From: an uncultured Deferribacteres bacterium
Lineage (GTDB): Bacteria; Zhuqueibacterota; JdFR-76; DREG01
Direction of reading: 5' to 3'
DNA: 64,000 nucleotides
Assembly (NCBI GenBank): GCA_913009825.1
Contig: CAJVYQ010000005.1
Span: 60,133 to 124,132, forward strand
Both the position numbers and the translations under genes were made by a program. Of this stretch, positions 1-7,972 are shown in pieces. Positions within the stretch are counted from its first letter, which is position 1. Every line of letters starts with the position of its first letter. A model generated the notes under the pieces. That model searched no databases. It was not told the DNA's origin and worked only from the letters and a program-made list of their open reading frames with translations.

Positions 1-230
1 TGTTGAAATACGCACGCTCCAACCACCGTAACTAATTCTTTCGTCGGACGACCCATCGTTTTAGAGAAGTGTTGACTGACCGCATGTATCGGTAAGGTCT
101 CTAAAAGATGATCTCGAAACACTCCCGCCCACGAGGATTTGAGAAGTTTGATCTTTCGTTCATTTAAAATGCCACCCCAAGATTCCATGCCGGGGAAACA
201 TGAATTGTCACGTGTTTTAATCTCTACCAT
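1..230 (-). CDS. IS1182-type transposase, N-terminal part (runs off the window)
   Basis: The minus strand opens with ATG at 228-230 and stays open to the window edge, giving 76 residues. The stretch LLKSSWAGVFRDHLLETLP followed by GRPTKELVTVVGACV matches, from memory, the N-terminal region of IS1182/DDE transposases (SWAGxFR...LP...GRPxxxxxxLxGxxVLQ). The catalytic DDE core would lie beyond position 1, so activity cannot be judged. An ATG at 188 is an alternative start. A 10-bp inverted repeat lies just upstream and may belong to the element end or its promoter. I am fairly sure of the family and not of the exact start. Confidence 0.7.
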   Translation of the reverse strand, partial: MVEIKTRDNSCFPGMESWGGILNERKIKLLKSSWAGVFRDHLLETLPIHAVSQHFSKTMGRPTKELVTVVGACVFQ

Positions 231-233
231 TCT

Positions 234-270
234 TTATCTTATCCTTCTGTTTTATATGATGATAAGATAA
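234..270. repeat. 10-bp inverted repeat upstream of the transposase
   Basis: TTATCTTATC at 234-243 is matched exactly by GATAAGATAA at 261-270, with a 17-base spacer. It sits immediately 5' of the transposase start. It could be part of the IS terminal region or a hairpin that damps read-through into the element. Confidence 0.5.
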
Positions 271-571
271 GTCTTTTTATTGTTAAATGCAATAGCTATT
301 ATTGTTTAACTTAATTATTATTAATTGCTTAGAATAGTTTATGACTTTTTACGAATGCATCAAAAGTGACTAAAGTTTATAAAACAAGATTAAAGAGCGA
401 AGATTAAAAACCATTAAAACTATATGGCTACTGATAAGTCTGCAATTGCACAAAATTTGTAGTGAATTTGTCGAAGAATTATCATTGCACAATGATGGCA
501 TAGATCAAATCCTTGTACAGAAACTCCTGCTCCACCATTGATTCTGATACAACAGTCTGCGGTTCCACACT
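271..571. other. AT-rich intergenic stretch
   Basis: No convincing gene is seen. There is a short palindrome (ATCATTG-CA-CAATGAT, 481-496). The minus strand between about 558 and 490 could encode a short MVEQEFLYKDLIYA-like fragment resembling the start of a GxxExxY-family protein, but it is too short to annotate. Confidence 0.4.
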
Positions 572-835
572 CTAAGCAATGGCAACTTTAGGTTTAAGCA
601 GCCTTAATTTGGCTGGTTTGAGGCCTTTCACTTTTATATAAACTACCTTTTGGTCTGGCTCTCTTTGTCTCTCGGCTAACTGTTTACTCCACTTATTATA
701 TTCTTGATCTCCTTCAACCTGAAGAACTATCTGGGCATTTCGTGGTATTTTCATTTCAAATTCAGGATGCTCTATCACGTATCGGTCAAATTCCGTTACC
801 AATATGGCATGTTTTTTCTCTAAGATATTCATCAT
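572..835 (-). CDS. DUF5647-like small protein
   Basis: This 87-residue protein begins MMNILEKKHAILVTEFDRY and contains the block IPRNAQIVLQVEGDQEYNKW, which I recognise as DUF5647-like, a family of short proteins of unknown function. There is no signal peptide or membrane segment; the C-terminus is basic and proline/lysine-rich. It starts 4 bases after the stop of a broken DUF7718-like gene on the same strand, and such small genes often come in pairs behaving like toxin/antitoxin or addiction modules. That role is inference. The partner being broken suggests the pair is no longer functional or that this gene is an orphan. Confidence 0.65.
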   Translation of the reverse strand: MMNILEKKHAILVTEFDRYVIEHPEFEMKIPRNAQIVLQVEGDQEYNKWSKQLAERQREPDQKVVYIKVKGLKPAKLRLLKPKVAIA

Positions 836-839
836 TTAG

Positions 840-1145
840 TTACCCTTTAGAAAAGCGGTAAATCTTCCAATTTCCCTTTATATCTTCATCTGCCAAAATC
901 AAGGCTTCGCTGAGTTTCAAATTGAGTTCCTCTTTGATCTTTCTTCCATCCGGATAGTATCGGTCTATATGAGCAAAGCCGTGAGCGGAATCATAACGAA
1001 TGACTACCTGCCATCAATCGTCAACTAAAACTTCCAATTGAGCGATAAAACCGATAACCCTACCTTTATCTGTTTCATGATAATCCTCTTGCGCGCATTC
1101 TCGCCCAAAGGAATTACATACTCAATAATCCTCAAATCCCGGTTA
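840..1145 (-). pseudogene. DUF7718-like small protein gene, frameshifted and with a premature stop
   Basis: Reading the minus strand, one frame encodes DLRIIEYVIPLGENARKRI. Near 1085-1095 the homology moves to another frame with DYHETDKGRVIGFIAQLEV. That frame is cut by a TGA after LVDD, and then resumes WQVVIRYDSAHGFAHIDRYY to FSKG and a stop at 840. Together the pieces match the DUF7718 pattern (YDxAHGFAHxDxxxPxG). There is no intact start; a TGA lies just before the first piece. One frameshift plus one in-frame stop marks it as decayed unless these are sequencing errors. It lies directly upstream of the DUF5647-like gene. Confidence 0.6.
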
Positions 1146-1622
1146 CCTCAGGTTTTGTTTTGTCCGGATTTGTGAAGAAAGGACAGGAGAGGAAAGGAGA
1201 AAGTAAAACTGAAAACGGAAAATAATGTAACTGCGAGAAAGGCGCGCTTGCCCAACGTCTTTCTGGTGGGTTGGTTTGGCGGGAAAAACACGAAATAATA
1301 AAAATTAGTGACTAAAGTTAAAAATGATTAAAGTGACTAAAGTAAAAGAGCAGTGACTGAAATTGTAAGTTGTCGGTGATAGGTTATCGGTTTAAAATCT
1401 GAACCGAGCGGTGACTTAAGCGCATGAAGTTAAGAAACAAGAATAAAGATAACAAAACTATGGTTACAAGCGCCAAAGGATTAGAAATAAATCAAAGATT
1501 AACTCTCATTTTTCTATCTCTCTTCTATCTGTGCCAACTTTTCATTCTTTTTCTTAGTTCTTTAATCTTGCATTTTGATACTTGCTTCCCGGCAATGTCT
1601 TTCACCCATGGAAATTTCAAAA
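1146..1622. other. Intergenic, low-complexity
   Basis: The stretch holds repetitive AT-rich wording such as gtgactaaagt and aaagtgactaaag repeated at irregular intervals. A plus-strand open frame here (1424-1717) has biased hydrophobic composition and overlaps the antisense of a better gene, so I do not accept it. Nothing else is seen. Confidence 0.4.
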
Positions 1623-1832
1623 TTATCTTTCATTTACTTTACCCTTTCTATCTTTCACGGCTAATTGACTTAATTTATTTACTCCCATATCATCAAAAAG
1701 ATCTTTTTGCCATTTAGTATAATCAAATGGCTCACACAATAAAAGGGAGATGAATTTTTCAGCATCTACTTTTCCCATTTTCTGAGCAAGAATTTGTATT
1801 CCTTTAATTTTTATTTCAGTCTCTGTTAACAT
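1623..1832 (-). CDS. Small acidic protein, antitoxin-like
   Basis: This 69-residue protein starts MLTETEIKIKGIQILAQKMG and carries EPFDYTKWQKDLFDDM. I recognise this as a recurrent small soluble protein (the EPFDYTxWQ family) found in many bacterial accessory regions, often beside a toxin-like gene. It is predicted to be all-helical with no membrane segment. No intact partner is visible: the ORF that overlaps its stop (ATGAAAGAT...) ends after 23 codons. The function is unknown; the antitoxin role is inference from context among other small paired genes. Confidence 0.55.
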   Translation of the reverse strand: MLTETEIKIKGIQILAQKMGKVDAEKFISLLLCEPFDYTKWQKDLFDDMGVNKLSQLAVKDRKGKVNER

Positions 1833-2021
1833 GAATTATTTCTCTAATATTGATGGCAACAATAATTAACCACCGGGAACATCCGCTAAAAAGACTAGGG
1901 GTTGGCGGTAGGCACCGAAATTTTAATTTTTACATAAATTTGAGAGATACTCATGTCTTTCAGCCTGCAGATGGTGATTTTAGGCTGATAAATACTCAGT
2001 TAAAGTAATAATTAAACAACC

Positions 2022-2249
2022 TTATATTGAGGCAATAGTTGAATAATTTGAAGTTTGAAAAGATATATTCACTTCACCTTGTTTTATAAGATTTTTTACC
2101 GTAGCATTTCTAAACTCTATTGTAACCGGATTCCCTTGCTTGCCATAGCTTATTATAACTCCGCCCGGTTCCTCTAAAGCATCGACTGGGGGATCATCAC
2201 TGATACCTATTAATAATATATCTGATTCCGGATCATATTTGAATCTCAT
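2022..2249 (-). CDS. DUF2283 domain protein
   Basis: From the ATG at 2247-2249 the product begins MRFKYDPESDILLIGISDD and continues ALEEPGGVIISYGKQGNPVTIEF, the signature of DUF2283 (MxxxYDxxxDxLYI ... GxxxxxDxxGxxxxIEI), normally 60-90 residues. I prefer this start because GGAGAA lies about 9-11 bases upstream and it follows the stop of the upstream gene by one base; the frame is open further, to a TTG at 2276. DUF2283 proteins commonly sit beside DUF4258/RelE-like toxins and act as antitoxin-like partners. The upstream gene is DUF4258-like, so a toxin/antitoxin pair is the likely reading. Confidence 0.65.
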   Translation of the reverse strand: MRFKYDPESDILLIGISDDPPVDALEEPGGVIISYGKQGNPVTIEFRNATVKNLIKQGEVNISFQTSNYSTIASI

Positions 2250-2250
2250 A

Positions 2251-2601
2251 TTAAGCATTTCTCCAATATTTTTCAATTTTGCTGGTATGATATAGCGTTA
2301 GAATTTTACGACTGCCATTAATTTCTATGAATGGCACTCTCATTAAACCATTTTTATATTTTGATTGGGCAATTAGATCTTCTCCATCTCCCGGTACAAT
2401 CTGGTTTGGTCTTTTAATTATTTCTTCGATATCTTTTTTTAAAGGATAATTTGTGATAACAATTAACCGATCTTTTTCTACAAAATAAATAATTTTAAAT
2501 GGAAATTGAAAATCATTCTGCTTCTTGAGATATTTACACACCAAGTTGGTTAAAAAAGAGCAAGTAAAAAGTAAAAAGGCAAAAGTGAAAAAAAAGAGCA
2601 A
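2251..2601 (-). pseudogene. DUF4258-like toxin-type gene, apparently chimeric or 5'-damaged
   Basis: The C-terminal half reads IEEIIKRPNQIVPGDGED, then NGLMRVPFIEINGSRKILTL and TSKIEKYW, which fits the middle and end of a DUF4258 domain (small RNase-like toxin fold). Before it lies FVEKDRLIVITNYPLKK, which looks like the C-terminal strand of another DUF4258 protein, so two fragments may have been joined by deletion. There is no ATG; the only open start is a TTG in a low-complexity tract at 2599-2601. The expected N-terminal HxxxRxxxR-like helix is missing. It overlaps the DUF2283 gene region and probably formed a pair with it. Confidence 0.5.
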
Positions 2602-2891
2602 GAGCCTGAAGAAATTTTAACCACGAAATACACGAATAGAGAAAAGTAAGAAGGAGGGAGTGAGAAGTAAGAAAATAAACAAAAGATCAAAGAAATATCG
2701 CCCGCGAATGTTGCGAATAGAGAAAGACGTCACGATTAAAGATTGCTCAATATATTTCTCCATTATTTATCTTGTTTTTGTTTTTTTTCCAGGTAATAAA
2801 TTTAAATTTCAACCCAGTTGTTGAGTTTTAGCAGTTATTCGTAAAACGCCTGGCACTACTTATAACTTTTTTACTTTCTACTTTTGACTTT

Positions 2892-3212
2892 TTATTTCTC
2901 TTCCAGCGCGGTTATTCTTTTTTCATGTCTAAGAAGCGCAGAATTGGTGGTTACTTGTTCTGTTCTGATGACATCCAATTCTTTAACTATTTTATCTTGC
3001 CCAGTGATTATGATATTCATTATATTCTTGAGGTCATTTGCATCATTTTTGATCTCATTGACCTCGGTTTTGATTTCATTGACCTCGGTTTTGATCTCAT
3101 TGACCTCGGTTTTGATTTCATTGACTTCGCTTTTCTTAGCCACATCGTTCATTACATATTCTGCAAGTGTTTCTAACAATGCGTGAATTTTTTCAATTGT
3201 TATTTTTGACAT
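2892..3212 (-). CDS. Small coiled-coil protein with heptad repeats
   Basis: This 106-residue protein starts MSKITIEKIHALLETLAEYV. Its centre is four near-identical copies of EVNEIKT (about residues 29-55), followed by more hydrophobic heptads and ending RITALEEK. The whole chain is predicted to be a coiled coil. The repeats are encoded by a 21-bp tandem array, so copy number could change by slippage. No signal peptide or membrane segment is seen. Similar short coiled-coil proteins are common in cyanobacterial and FCB accessory DNA, with unknown function. It has no clear operon partner. Confidence 0.55.
   Translation of the reverse strand: MSKITIEKIHALLETLAEYVMNDVAKKSEVNEIKTEVNEIKTEVNEIKTEVNEIKNDANDLKNIMNIIITGQDKIVKELDVIRTEQVTTNSALLRHEKRITALEEK
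3039..3130. repeat. 21-bp tandem repeat inside the coiled-coil gene
   Basis: The unit gacctcggttttgatytcatt is repeated exactly or with one change at 3060-3080, 3081-3101 and 3102-3122, with degenerate units on both sides. Each unit is one heptad of the protein on the opposite strand. Confidence 0.85.
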
Positions 3213-3516
3213 ATTGGCCGCCCTTTTTATAAACGTTAAATTTTTCTGTGGAGAGGAACCAAATGAATACTCAATTTACAGCTCCGCCATATAACTCACA
3301 TAAATGAAAGAGATAGCAAGCAGATTTGCACTGAGAATATTGTGTATTATATTTTTTTATTTTTCCGGGTCTTTTGCAGCGCTTCAGCCCACCCCAAAAT
3401 GATAAGTTAAAAAGATAAAATATTTGTAATAAAATTCAATAGGGAAATGCGGAAGAGCAGTGATTAAAGTGAACTAAAGTAAAAAGTAAAAGGGCAAAAG
3501 TAAAAAGTTTTTTATC

Positions 3517-4091
3517 TTATTTTGGAATTTTTAATTTTGGCTTTGTTTTTGAATTTTTAGCAACTTTAGTTGAGATTGAACCAAGAATTTTCTTTAGCTG
3601 GAAGACTCATCTATCAGTCGGGCAGTTTTGGTCTTATCCGCTATATTAGTTGCTAAAATTAATCTCACTAGTAATTTGACTCTCTCATTTCTTCTAACGA
3701 TATATCCACCTTACTTTTAAAGTCAGCTCTTGATGAAGCAGCTTGCGCCTCTTCGTAATTAGTGCCTGAACGAAAAGTATCTAAATTGTATATCAAACAT
3801 CTTGTTTGAATTATAATCTTATTGAAAAGAAGGAAACTAAACAGTTTATAAAACAAGCAAGATGCATGTTTTCCACTTTTCGTTCAGACACTAATTAGCA
3901 CCAGATGAAGTTGCTGCCTTAGTTAACTGATAGCGGATAACATCAGATTCAGGACTTCTTTTCATTGTTCGTAGAAGATTTATCACATCTATAGCAAAAT
4001 CGAATAGTCTCTTTTGCAAAGAAACGGAATATGTTTTCTTTAATTCATTAATTGAATCTGCTTCATATAATTTTTCTTCCATTTGCCTCAT
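3517..4091 (-). pseudogene. 23S rRNA-intervening-sequence (four-helix bundle) protein gene, interrupted
   Basis: The 5' part (4091 to 3893) encodes MRQMEEKLYEADSINELKK through TKAATSSGAN, and the homology resumes at 3756 with YEEAQAASSRADFKSKVD to MRESNY. SGANYEEAQAAxS is the hallmark of the S23/IVP four-helix family (about 115-125 residues). A 132-bp element sits between N and Y. After MRESNY the frame shifts to VRLILATNIADKTKTARLI, then shifts again to QLKKILGSIST and a stop at 3517. One insertion and two frameshifts leave the gene dead. Confidence 0.75.
3761..3892. mobile_element. MITE-like element (family D) with inverted ends, inserted in the IVP gene
   Basis: The ends are AGTGCCTGAACGAAAAGT and its inverted partner ACTTTTCGTTCAGACACT, so 17 of 18 positions match. 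AATT flanks both sides (3757-3760 and 3893-3896), giving a 4-bp target duplication, or 6 bp if TAATTA is counted. Removing the element restores the codons GCT AAT TAC of the host gene. At 132 bp with no coding capacity it fits a non-autonomous MITE. A second, end-truncated copy lies at 12721-12832 and end fragments at 12270-12293 and 62330-62368. Confidence 0.75.
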
Positions 4092-4512
4092 CTTTTGCCT
4101 TTTTACTCTTGCCCTCTCTCGCGTTATTTTTTCTTAATTGTATGTTTAAGGTTAAAAATAGCAACTAAAGTTTAAAGTGCCTAAAGTGAGGTAAAGTTGG
4201 AAGTTGCCGGCAGCCGGTGATCAGTTATCGGTCATCGGTCATCGGTGATCAGTTGCCAAAACAGCCGTGCAGAATGGAGAAACTGATAGCGAATGGCTGT
4301 ATTTCTTAGATTAAATCGCAACTCCGTCTCCTGTTGGTTCAACTCACCGCTCAGTCATGTAAATCACATGGATGTAAGACATAGCAAATATTTATGAGTT
4401 TGTTGATGTACAACAAAAAAGCTGCCAAAGTTTTTTATCACTCCTGCAAATTTTCAGGATTTCCAGGTACTTTAGGTGTTGACTTGACAGCAAACAATCA
4501 CAGAAAAAGGGT
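4092..4512. other. Intergenic with short direct repeats
   Basis: Around 4206-4258 the heptamer-like words atcggtc/atcggtg and gatcagtt recur in tandem. No gene is seen; the plus-strand open frame at 4394-4603 mostly covers the antisense of wecB. Confidence 0.4.
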
Positions 4513-5751
4513 TCAATTTCCGGCAATAATATCTGCCAGAACATGGACAATTCTTTCCGCAGCATTTCCGTCCCAATATTTTATTTTAGCCGGACGGACG
4601 TGATTTAGTTTCAGCATATTTTGCGCATCTGCAACAATTGCTTCCCGGCGTAAAGGGACCAGTTTATTCGTACCCGCGCGGATTGTAATTGGGCGTTCCG
4701 TATTAGGCCGCAGTGTGAGACAGGGCACACCGAGATAACTGGTTTCTTCCTGTATGCCGCCGGAATCGGTAAGCACCAGCGCCGCCCTGGTCTGTAGATG
4801 AAGAAAATCCAAATACCCGATTGGCTCTGTAAACAGAATCTCACTGCTATCAATTTTACGGCGCAAAGATTCACCCGACTGGGCTAACAATTTCCTCGTC
4901 CGGGGATGTACCGGAAAAATCACGGGGATTTCTTTGCTGATTTCCGTCAGGGCAGTTACGATGGCCGTCAACATCGGTGGATCATCTACATTACTGGGCC
5001 GGTGCAGCGTAACCAGGGCATATCGCCGGATGCTTCCGTTCCCGTCACGATGGGCTGCCAATTCGTCCAAAATAGTGGACTTCTCAGATCTGTTCAGATA
5101 AAATTGCAGAGAATCGATCATCACATTTCCGACGAAAAATATCTTGCGTGTATCGAAACCCTCTGCAATCAGATTCTCATCACCGTCGACGCATGTGGTA
5201 AATAACAGATCGGACAGAGAATCCGTAATAGTGCGATTAATTTCTTCCGGCATGTCGGAATCAAAGCTGCGCAGCCCCGCTTCCACATGGGCAATCAGAG
5301 GCCGGTCGTTCGACTGTTTCTTTGATTGTTGTAGAGCTGTAATATTACGGGAAGCAATGTATTGGTCATAATTTGTCCAACATTTATGTAACCGGTCTGA
5401 ACCATATCGAATTTTTGCCGCTGTTAAAGAACAAGCAAGAGTTGAATTTACATCCCCGACTAAAATCAATAATTCCGGTTTGAGCCGCTCGAGTTCCCGC
5501 TCAAACTTTTTCATTACTTCGGCGGTCTGAACCGCATGGCTGCCGGAACCAACTCCCAGATAAATATGAGGTTTGGGTAGTTCCAGATCGTCAAAAAATA
5601 TTTTCGACATCTTTTCATCGTAATGCTGGCCTGTATGCAGAATGATCGGTTCGAACAGCTCCGCGTATTTTTTCATCTCCTTGTAAATAGGCGCTATTTT
5701 CATAAAATTCGGCCGCGCGCCGACGATAAGAAATATTCTTCGTTTGGGCAT
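4513..5751 (-). CDS. wecB: UDP-N-acetylglucosamine 2-epimerase (non-hydrolysing)
   Basis: The enzyme interconverts UDP-GlcNAc and UDP-ManNAc for surface polysaccharide synthesis in the cytosol. The 412-residue product begins with GARPNFMKIAPI, has TGQHYDEKMS, GDVNSTLA, AHVEAGLRS, PEEINR, LVTLHRP, VHPRTRK and LTDSGGIQEE, all conserved in WecB/MnaA. The family normally has about 370-380 residues. The excess comes from an in-frame segment (about residues 114-148, IRYGSDRLHKCW to KKQSND) between TAAK and PLIAHVEAG, where the family has only a short turn. It is the last gene of the leftward capsule locus, downstream of the WlbA-WlbB fusion, consistent with UDP-ManNAc-type sugar supply. Confidence 0.9.
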   Translation of the reverse strand: MPKRRIFLIVGARPNFMKIAPIYKEMKKYAELFEPIILHTGQHYDEKMSKIFFDDLELPKPHIYLGVGSGSHAVQTAEVMKKFERELERLKPELLILVGDVNSTLACSLTAAKIRYGSDRLHKCWTNYDQYIASRNITALQQSKKQSNDRPLIAHVEAGLRSFDSDMPEEINRTITDSLSDLLFTTCVDGDENLIAEGFDTRKIFFVGNVMIDSLQFYLNRSEKSTILDELAAHRDGNGSIRRYALVTLHRPSNVDDPPMLTAIVTALTEISKEIPVIFPVHPRTRKLLAQSGESLRRKIDSSEILFTEPIGYLDFLHLQTRAALVLTDSGGIQEETSYLGVPCLTLRPNTERPITIRAGTNKLVPLRREAIVADAQNMLKLNHVRPAKIKYWDGNAAERIVHVLADIIAGN

Positions 5752-5770
5752 AGGGTACTCTTTCTTTTTG

Positions 5771-5915
5771 TAACTCTTATTGTTTGATATGCAGGAAGCC
5801 TTCGACCGAGTTTATCCCGAGCTTGATGGAAGGGCTCAGGCCGGCTTAAATAGCCATGCTTAGCGGTGTCGAAACGTGATTACAGCTAATTCACAGAGCA
5901 TACCTGAGTAGTTAC
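5771..5915. repeat. Family A intergenic element, copy 1
   Basis: The right end is CCTGAGTAGTTAC; the left end is a degenerate TGTAACTCTTATTG. The core (ccttcgaccgagtttatccc, then ggctcaggccggc and gcggtgtcgaaacgtgattacag) matches the cores at 11906, 18820 and 45143 in one or other orientation. It lies upstream of wecB. Confidence 0.65.
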
Positions 5916-6054
5916 TAATTCCTCTAAAAATTAACTTCCCGTCCCCTTAAGTCAACAACATTGGGGGAGAAGTACGGGTGTCTAAAAAAACTGAAAAACA
6001 AAAATAAGCCTTACAGAAAATCAAATAACCCGGTGATTGGTTACGCACACCTCA

Positions 6055-7698
6055 TCATTTTCCATCAACCCGTTTAACCGGTTTGTCTTCATCCCAATCC
6101 AGACATTTCAGCACGCCGGGCTTAACTTCCCGGTAGCGCCACCCACTTTTCGGGCAAATCATGATTCCTTTTTCATCCTGTTCAGGCAACCTGGCGCCGT
6201 GACGACTTATCCAGCCGATTCTGCGCGCCGGCACGCCGGCCATCAGCGCATACCCGGGCACATCTTTTGTCACCACCGCACCGGCGGCGATGAAAGCAAA
6301 TCGACCGATAGTGTTGCCGCAGACAATGGTGGCATTGGCACCGATGGATGCGCCGTACTTCACCAGCGTTTCGTTATAAAATTCAGCGCCGCGCTGCGGG
6401 AATTCACAGCGCGGTTCCATGATATTGGTAAAAACCATGGATGGGCCGCAAAATACGTAATCCTCTAATTCCACACCTTCGTAAACAGAAACATTGTTTT
6501 GTATTTTGCAATAATTACCAATTTTTACGTGATTGCCTAAGTTTACATTCTGTCCCAGCGTGCAATTTTTACCAATTTCCGAACCGCCTTGTACGTGCGA
6601 AAAATGCCATATTTTTGTCCCGGCGCCGATTTTCACACCTTCATCCACAATCGCCAGGGGATGGATGAAATAGCCGGTTTTATCTTCCTTTTCAATCCCG
6701 GACTTTTCCACACTTCGGTTCAATTTGCCGTTCATGCTCTTCGTTGCGCTCTCTAAAATATCAAGCACTTCAACCCCATTCCGGCCGTCGGCGATTTCGA
6801 TGGGAGCGCCATCCAGATGGTCAACAAAATATTTCATCTCTTCGGTCAACGCCATCGCCGGATTATAAGGGATCACATCTGTCGGACCGTCCCGTTTTAT
6901 CGGTTCACCCTTTATCCAATCGATCCCTTTTTCATAGAACAAAATCTGCTTTTCCCGGCTGGAATCTTCAAAAGAGAGCATCCCTCTCGAACCGATCACG
7001 ACCAGACGCTGTTCTTTAAACGGATGCAGCCAGCTCACAAAAATATGCGCCACAATGTTACCTGGATATTTCAAGGTGGTTAACGTAGTATCATCAATAT
7101 CCGGCTGTAAAAAAGCACCGCCGCGAGAAAGGATCTCGACCGGATTTGCTCCGATCAAGTATTGAAAAATGGAAATATCGTGGGGCGCAAAACTCCATAA
7201 TATATTTTCTTCCGTCCGAACCGTGCCCAGATTGAGGCGATTGCTGTAGAGATATTGCAGCCGGCCGATTTTGCCGTTATCGATCCATTCTTTAATTTTC
7301 CGAATTGCAGGATGAAAAAGTAAAACATGCCCCACCATCAGGTTAACCTGATGGTCTTCCGCCGTTTTTTTCAGTTTCCGGGCTTCAGCGGCAGTCAGGG
7401 CCAGCGGTTTTTCCACTAATACATGATTTTTATGTTCAAGTAAAAAAGAGGCAATCTCAAAATGTGTCTCCGCAGGCGTGGCCACGGTGAAACCGTCAAA
7501 GTCAGTCTCGATCGCATCCCGGTAATTCCTGAACATCTCAACGTCCGGGTATCGTTGGGAAAATTCGGTGTTAATCTTATCATCCTGTTCGACAATACCG
7601 CCAAGACAGCCCAGCGAATGCAGGGTTTTGATATGATTTCTCCCCCATCTTCCGGCGCCGATGGTACAAACTCTCATTTTTTTTATCGATTCACTCAT
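6055..7698 (-). CDS. Fused nucleotide-sugar dehydrogenase / N-acetyltransferase (WlbA-WlbB type)
   Basis: I take ATG at 7696-7698 as the start (MSESIKKMRVCTIGAGRWG) because GGATGGAG sits just before it and the frame upstream is repeat DNA; length is 547 residues. Residues about 9-340 form a GFO/IDH/MocA oxidoreductase with GAGRWGRNH (NAD binding) and VEKPLALT (catalytic Lys). From about 350 (FIHPLAIVDEGVKIGAGTKI) comes a left-handed beta-helix acetyltransferase of the WbpD/WlbB type, ending in a short cysteine-containing tail. In pathogens such as Pseudomonas and Bordetella these are separate enzymes making UDP-2,3-diacetamido uronic acids. Fusion suggests channelling. It lies between the UpxY genes and wecB. 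Confidence 0.85.
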   Translation of the reverse strand: MSESIKKMRVCTIGAGRWGRNHIKTLHSLGCLGGIVEQDDKINTEFSQRYPDVEMFRNYRDAIETDFDGFTVATPAETHFEIASFLLEHKNHVLVEKPLALTAAEARKLKKTAEDHQVNLMVGHVLLFHPAIRKIKEWIDNGKIGRLQYLYSNRLNLGTVRTEENILWSFAPHDISIFQYLIGANPVEILSRGGAFLQPDIDDTTLTTLKYPGNIVAHIFVSWLHPFKEQRLVVIGSRGMLSFEDSSREKQILFYEKGIDWIKGEPIKRDGPTDVIPYNPAMALTEEMKYFVDHLDGAPIEIADGRNGVEVLDILESATKSMNGKLNRSVEKSGIEKEDKTGYFIHPLAIVDEGVKIGAGTKIWHFSHVQGGSEIGKNCTLGQNVNLGNHVKIGNYCKIQNNVSVYEGVELEDYVFCGPSMVFTNIMEPRCEFPQRGAEFYNETLVKYGASIGANATIVCGNTIGRFAFIAAGAVVTKDVPGYALMAGVPARRIGWISRHGARLPEQDEKGIMICPKSGWRYREVKPGVLKCLDWDEDKPVKRVDGK

Positions 7699-7720
7699 CA
7701 CTCCATCCTTTTCGATATTT

Positions 7721-7964
7721 TGTAACACTTTAGTCCTTTGAAAATAACTTATTTTTGACGAGAAGAAACAAGTAGACCCTTCAACTTCATCCCGATAAAA
7801 ACCATCGGAACACGCGTTCAGAGTGACAACCTCTAAAACCATGCCATGTTGAACGCGTGTCCGCCGCAGGCGGGAAGTTCCGGGGGTTTTTGTCGGGACG
7901 GAGTCGAAAAAATCTACATCATATAAGAAAATGAATTAACAATTTCAAAAAACTAAAGTGATAC
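7721..7964. repeat. Family B intergenic element, copy 1
   Basis: The left end is TGTAACACTTTAGTC and the right end ACTAAAGTGATACGA, inverted copies sharing CACTTTAGT. The interior has a GC-rich run with ccgccgcaggcggg. It fills the gap between the small capsule-locus protein and the WlbA-WlbB fusion, and it creates a spurious N-terminal extension of the latter's frame. Compare 19795-19999. Confidence 0.6.
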
Positions 7965-7972
7965 GATATTTT

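Noticed and set aside
490..560. Possible start of a GxxExxY-family protein on the minus strand
   Set aside because: Only about 18 residues before a stop; too short for a confident call.
1424..1717. Plus-strand open frame with hydrophobic composition
   Set aside because: Antisense to the better-supported EPFDYTxWQ protein and in low-complexity DNA; no ribosome site.
3039..3130. Tandem repeats as a CRISPR array
   Set aside because: Units are contiguous without spacers and encode a coiled coil; no array or cas gene is present in the window.
7699..7842. N-terminal extension of the WlbA-WlbB frame
   Set aside because: The upstream codons lie in a family B repeat, and a good ribosome site precedes the ATG at 7698.
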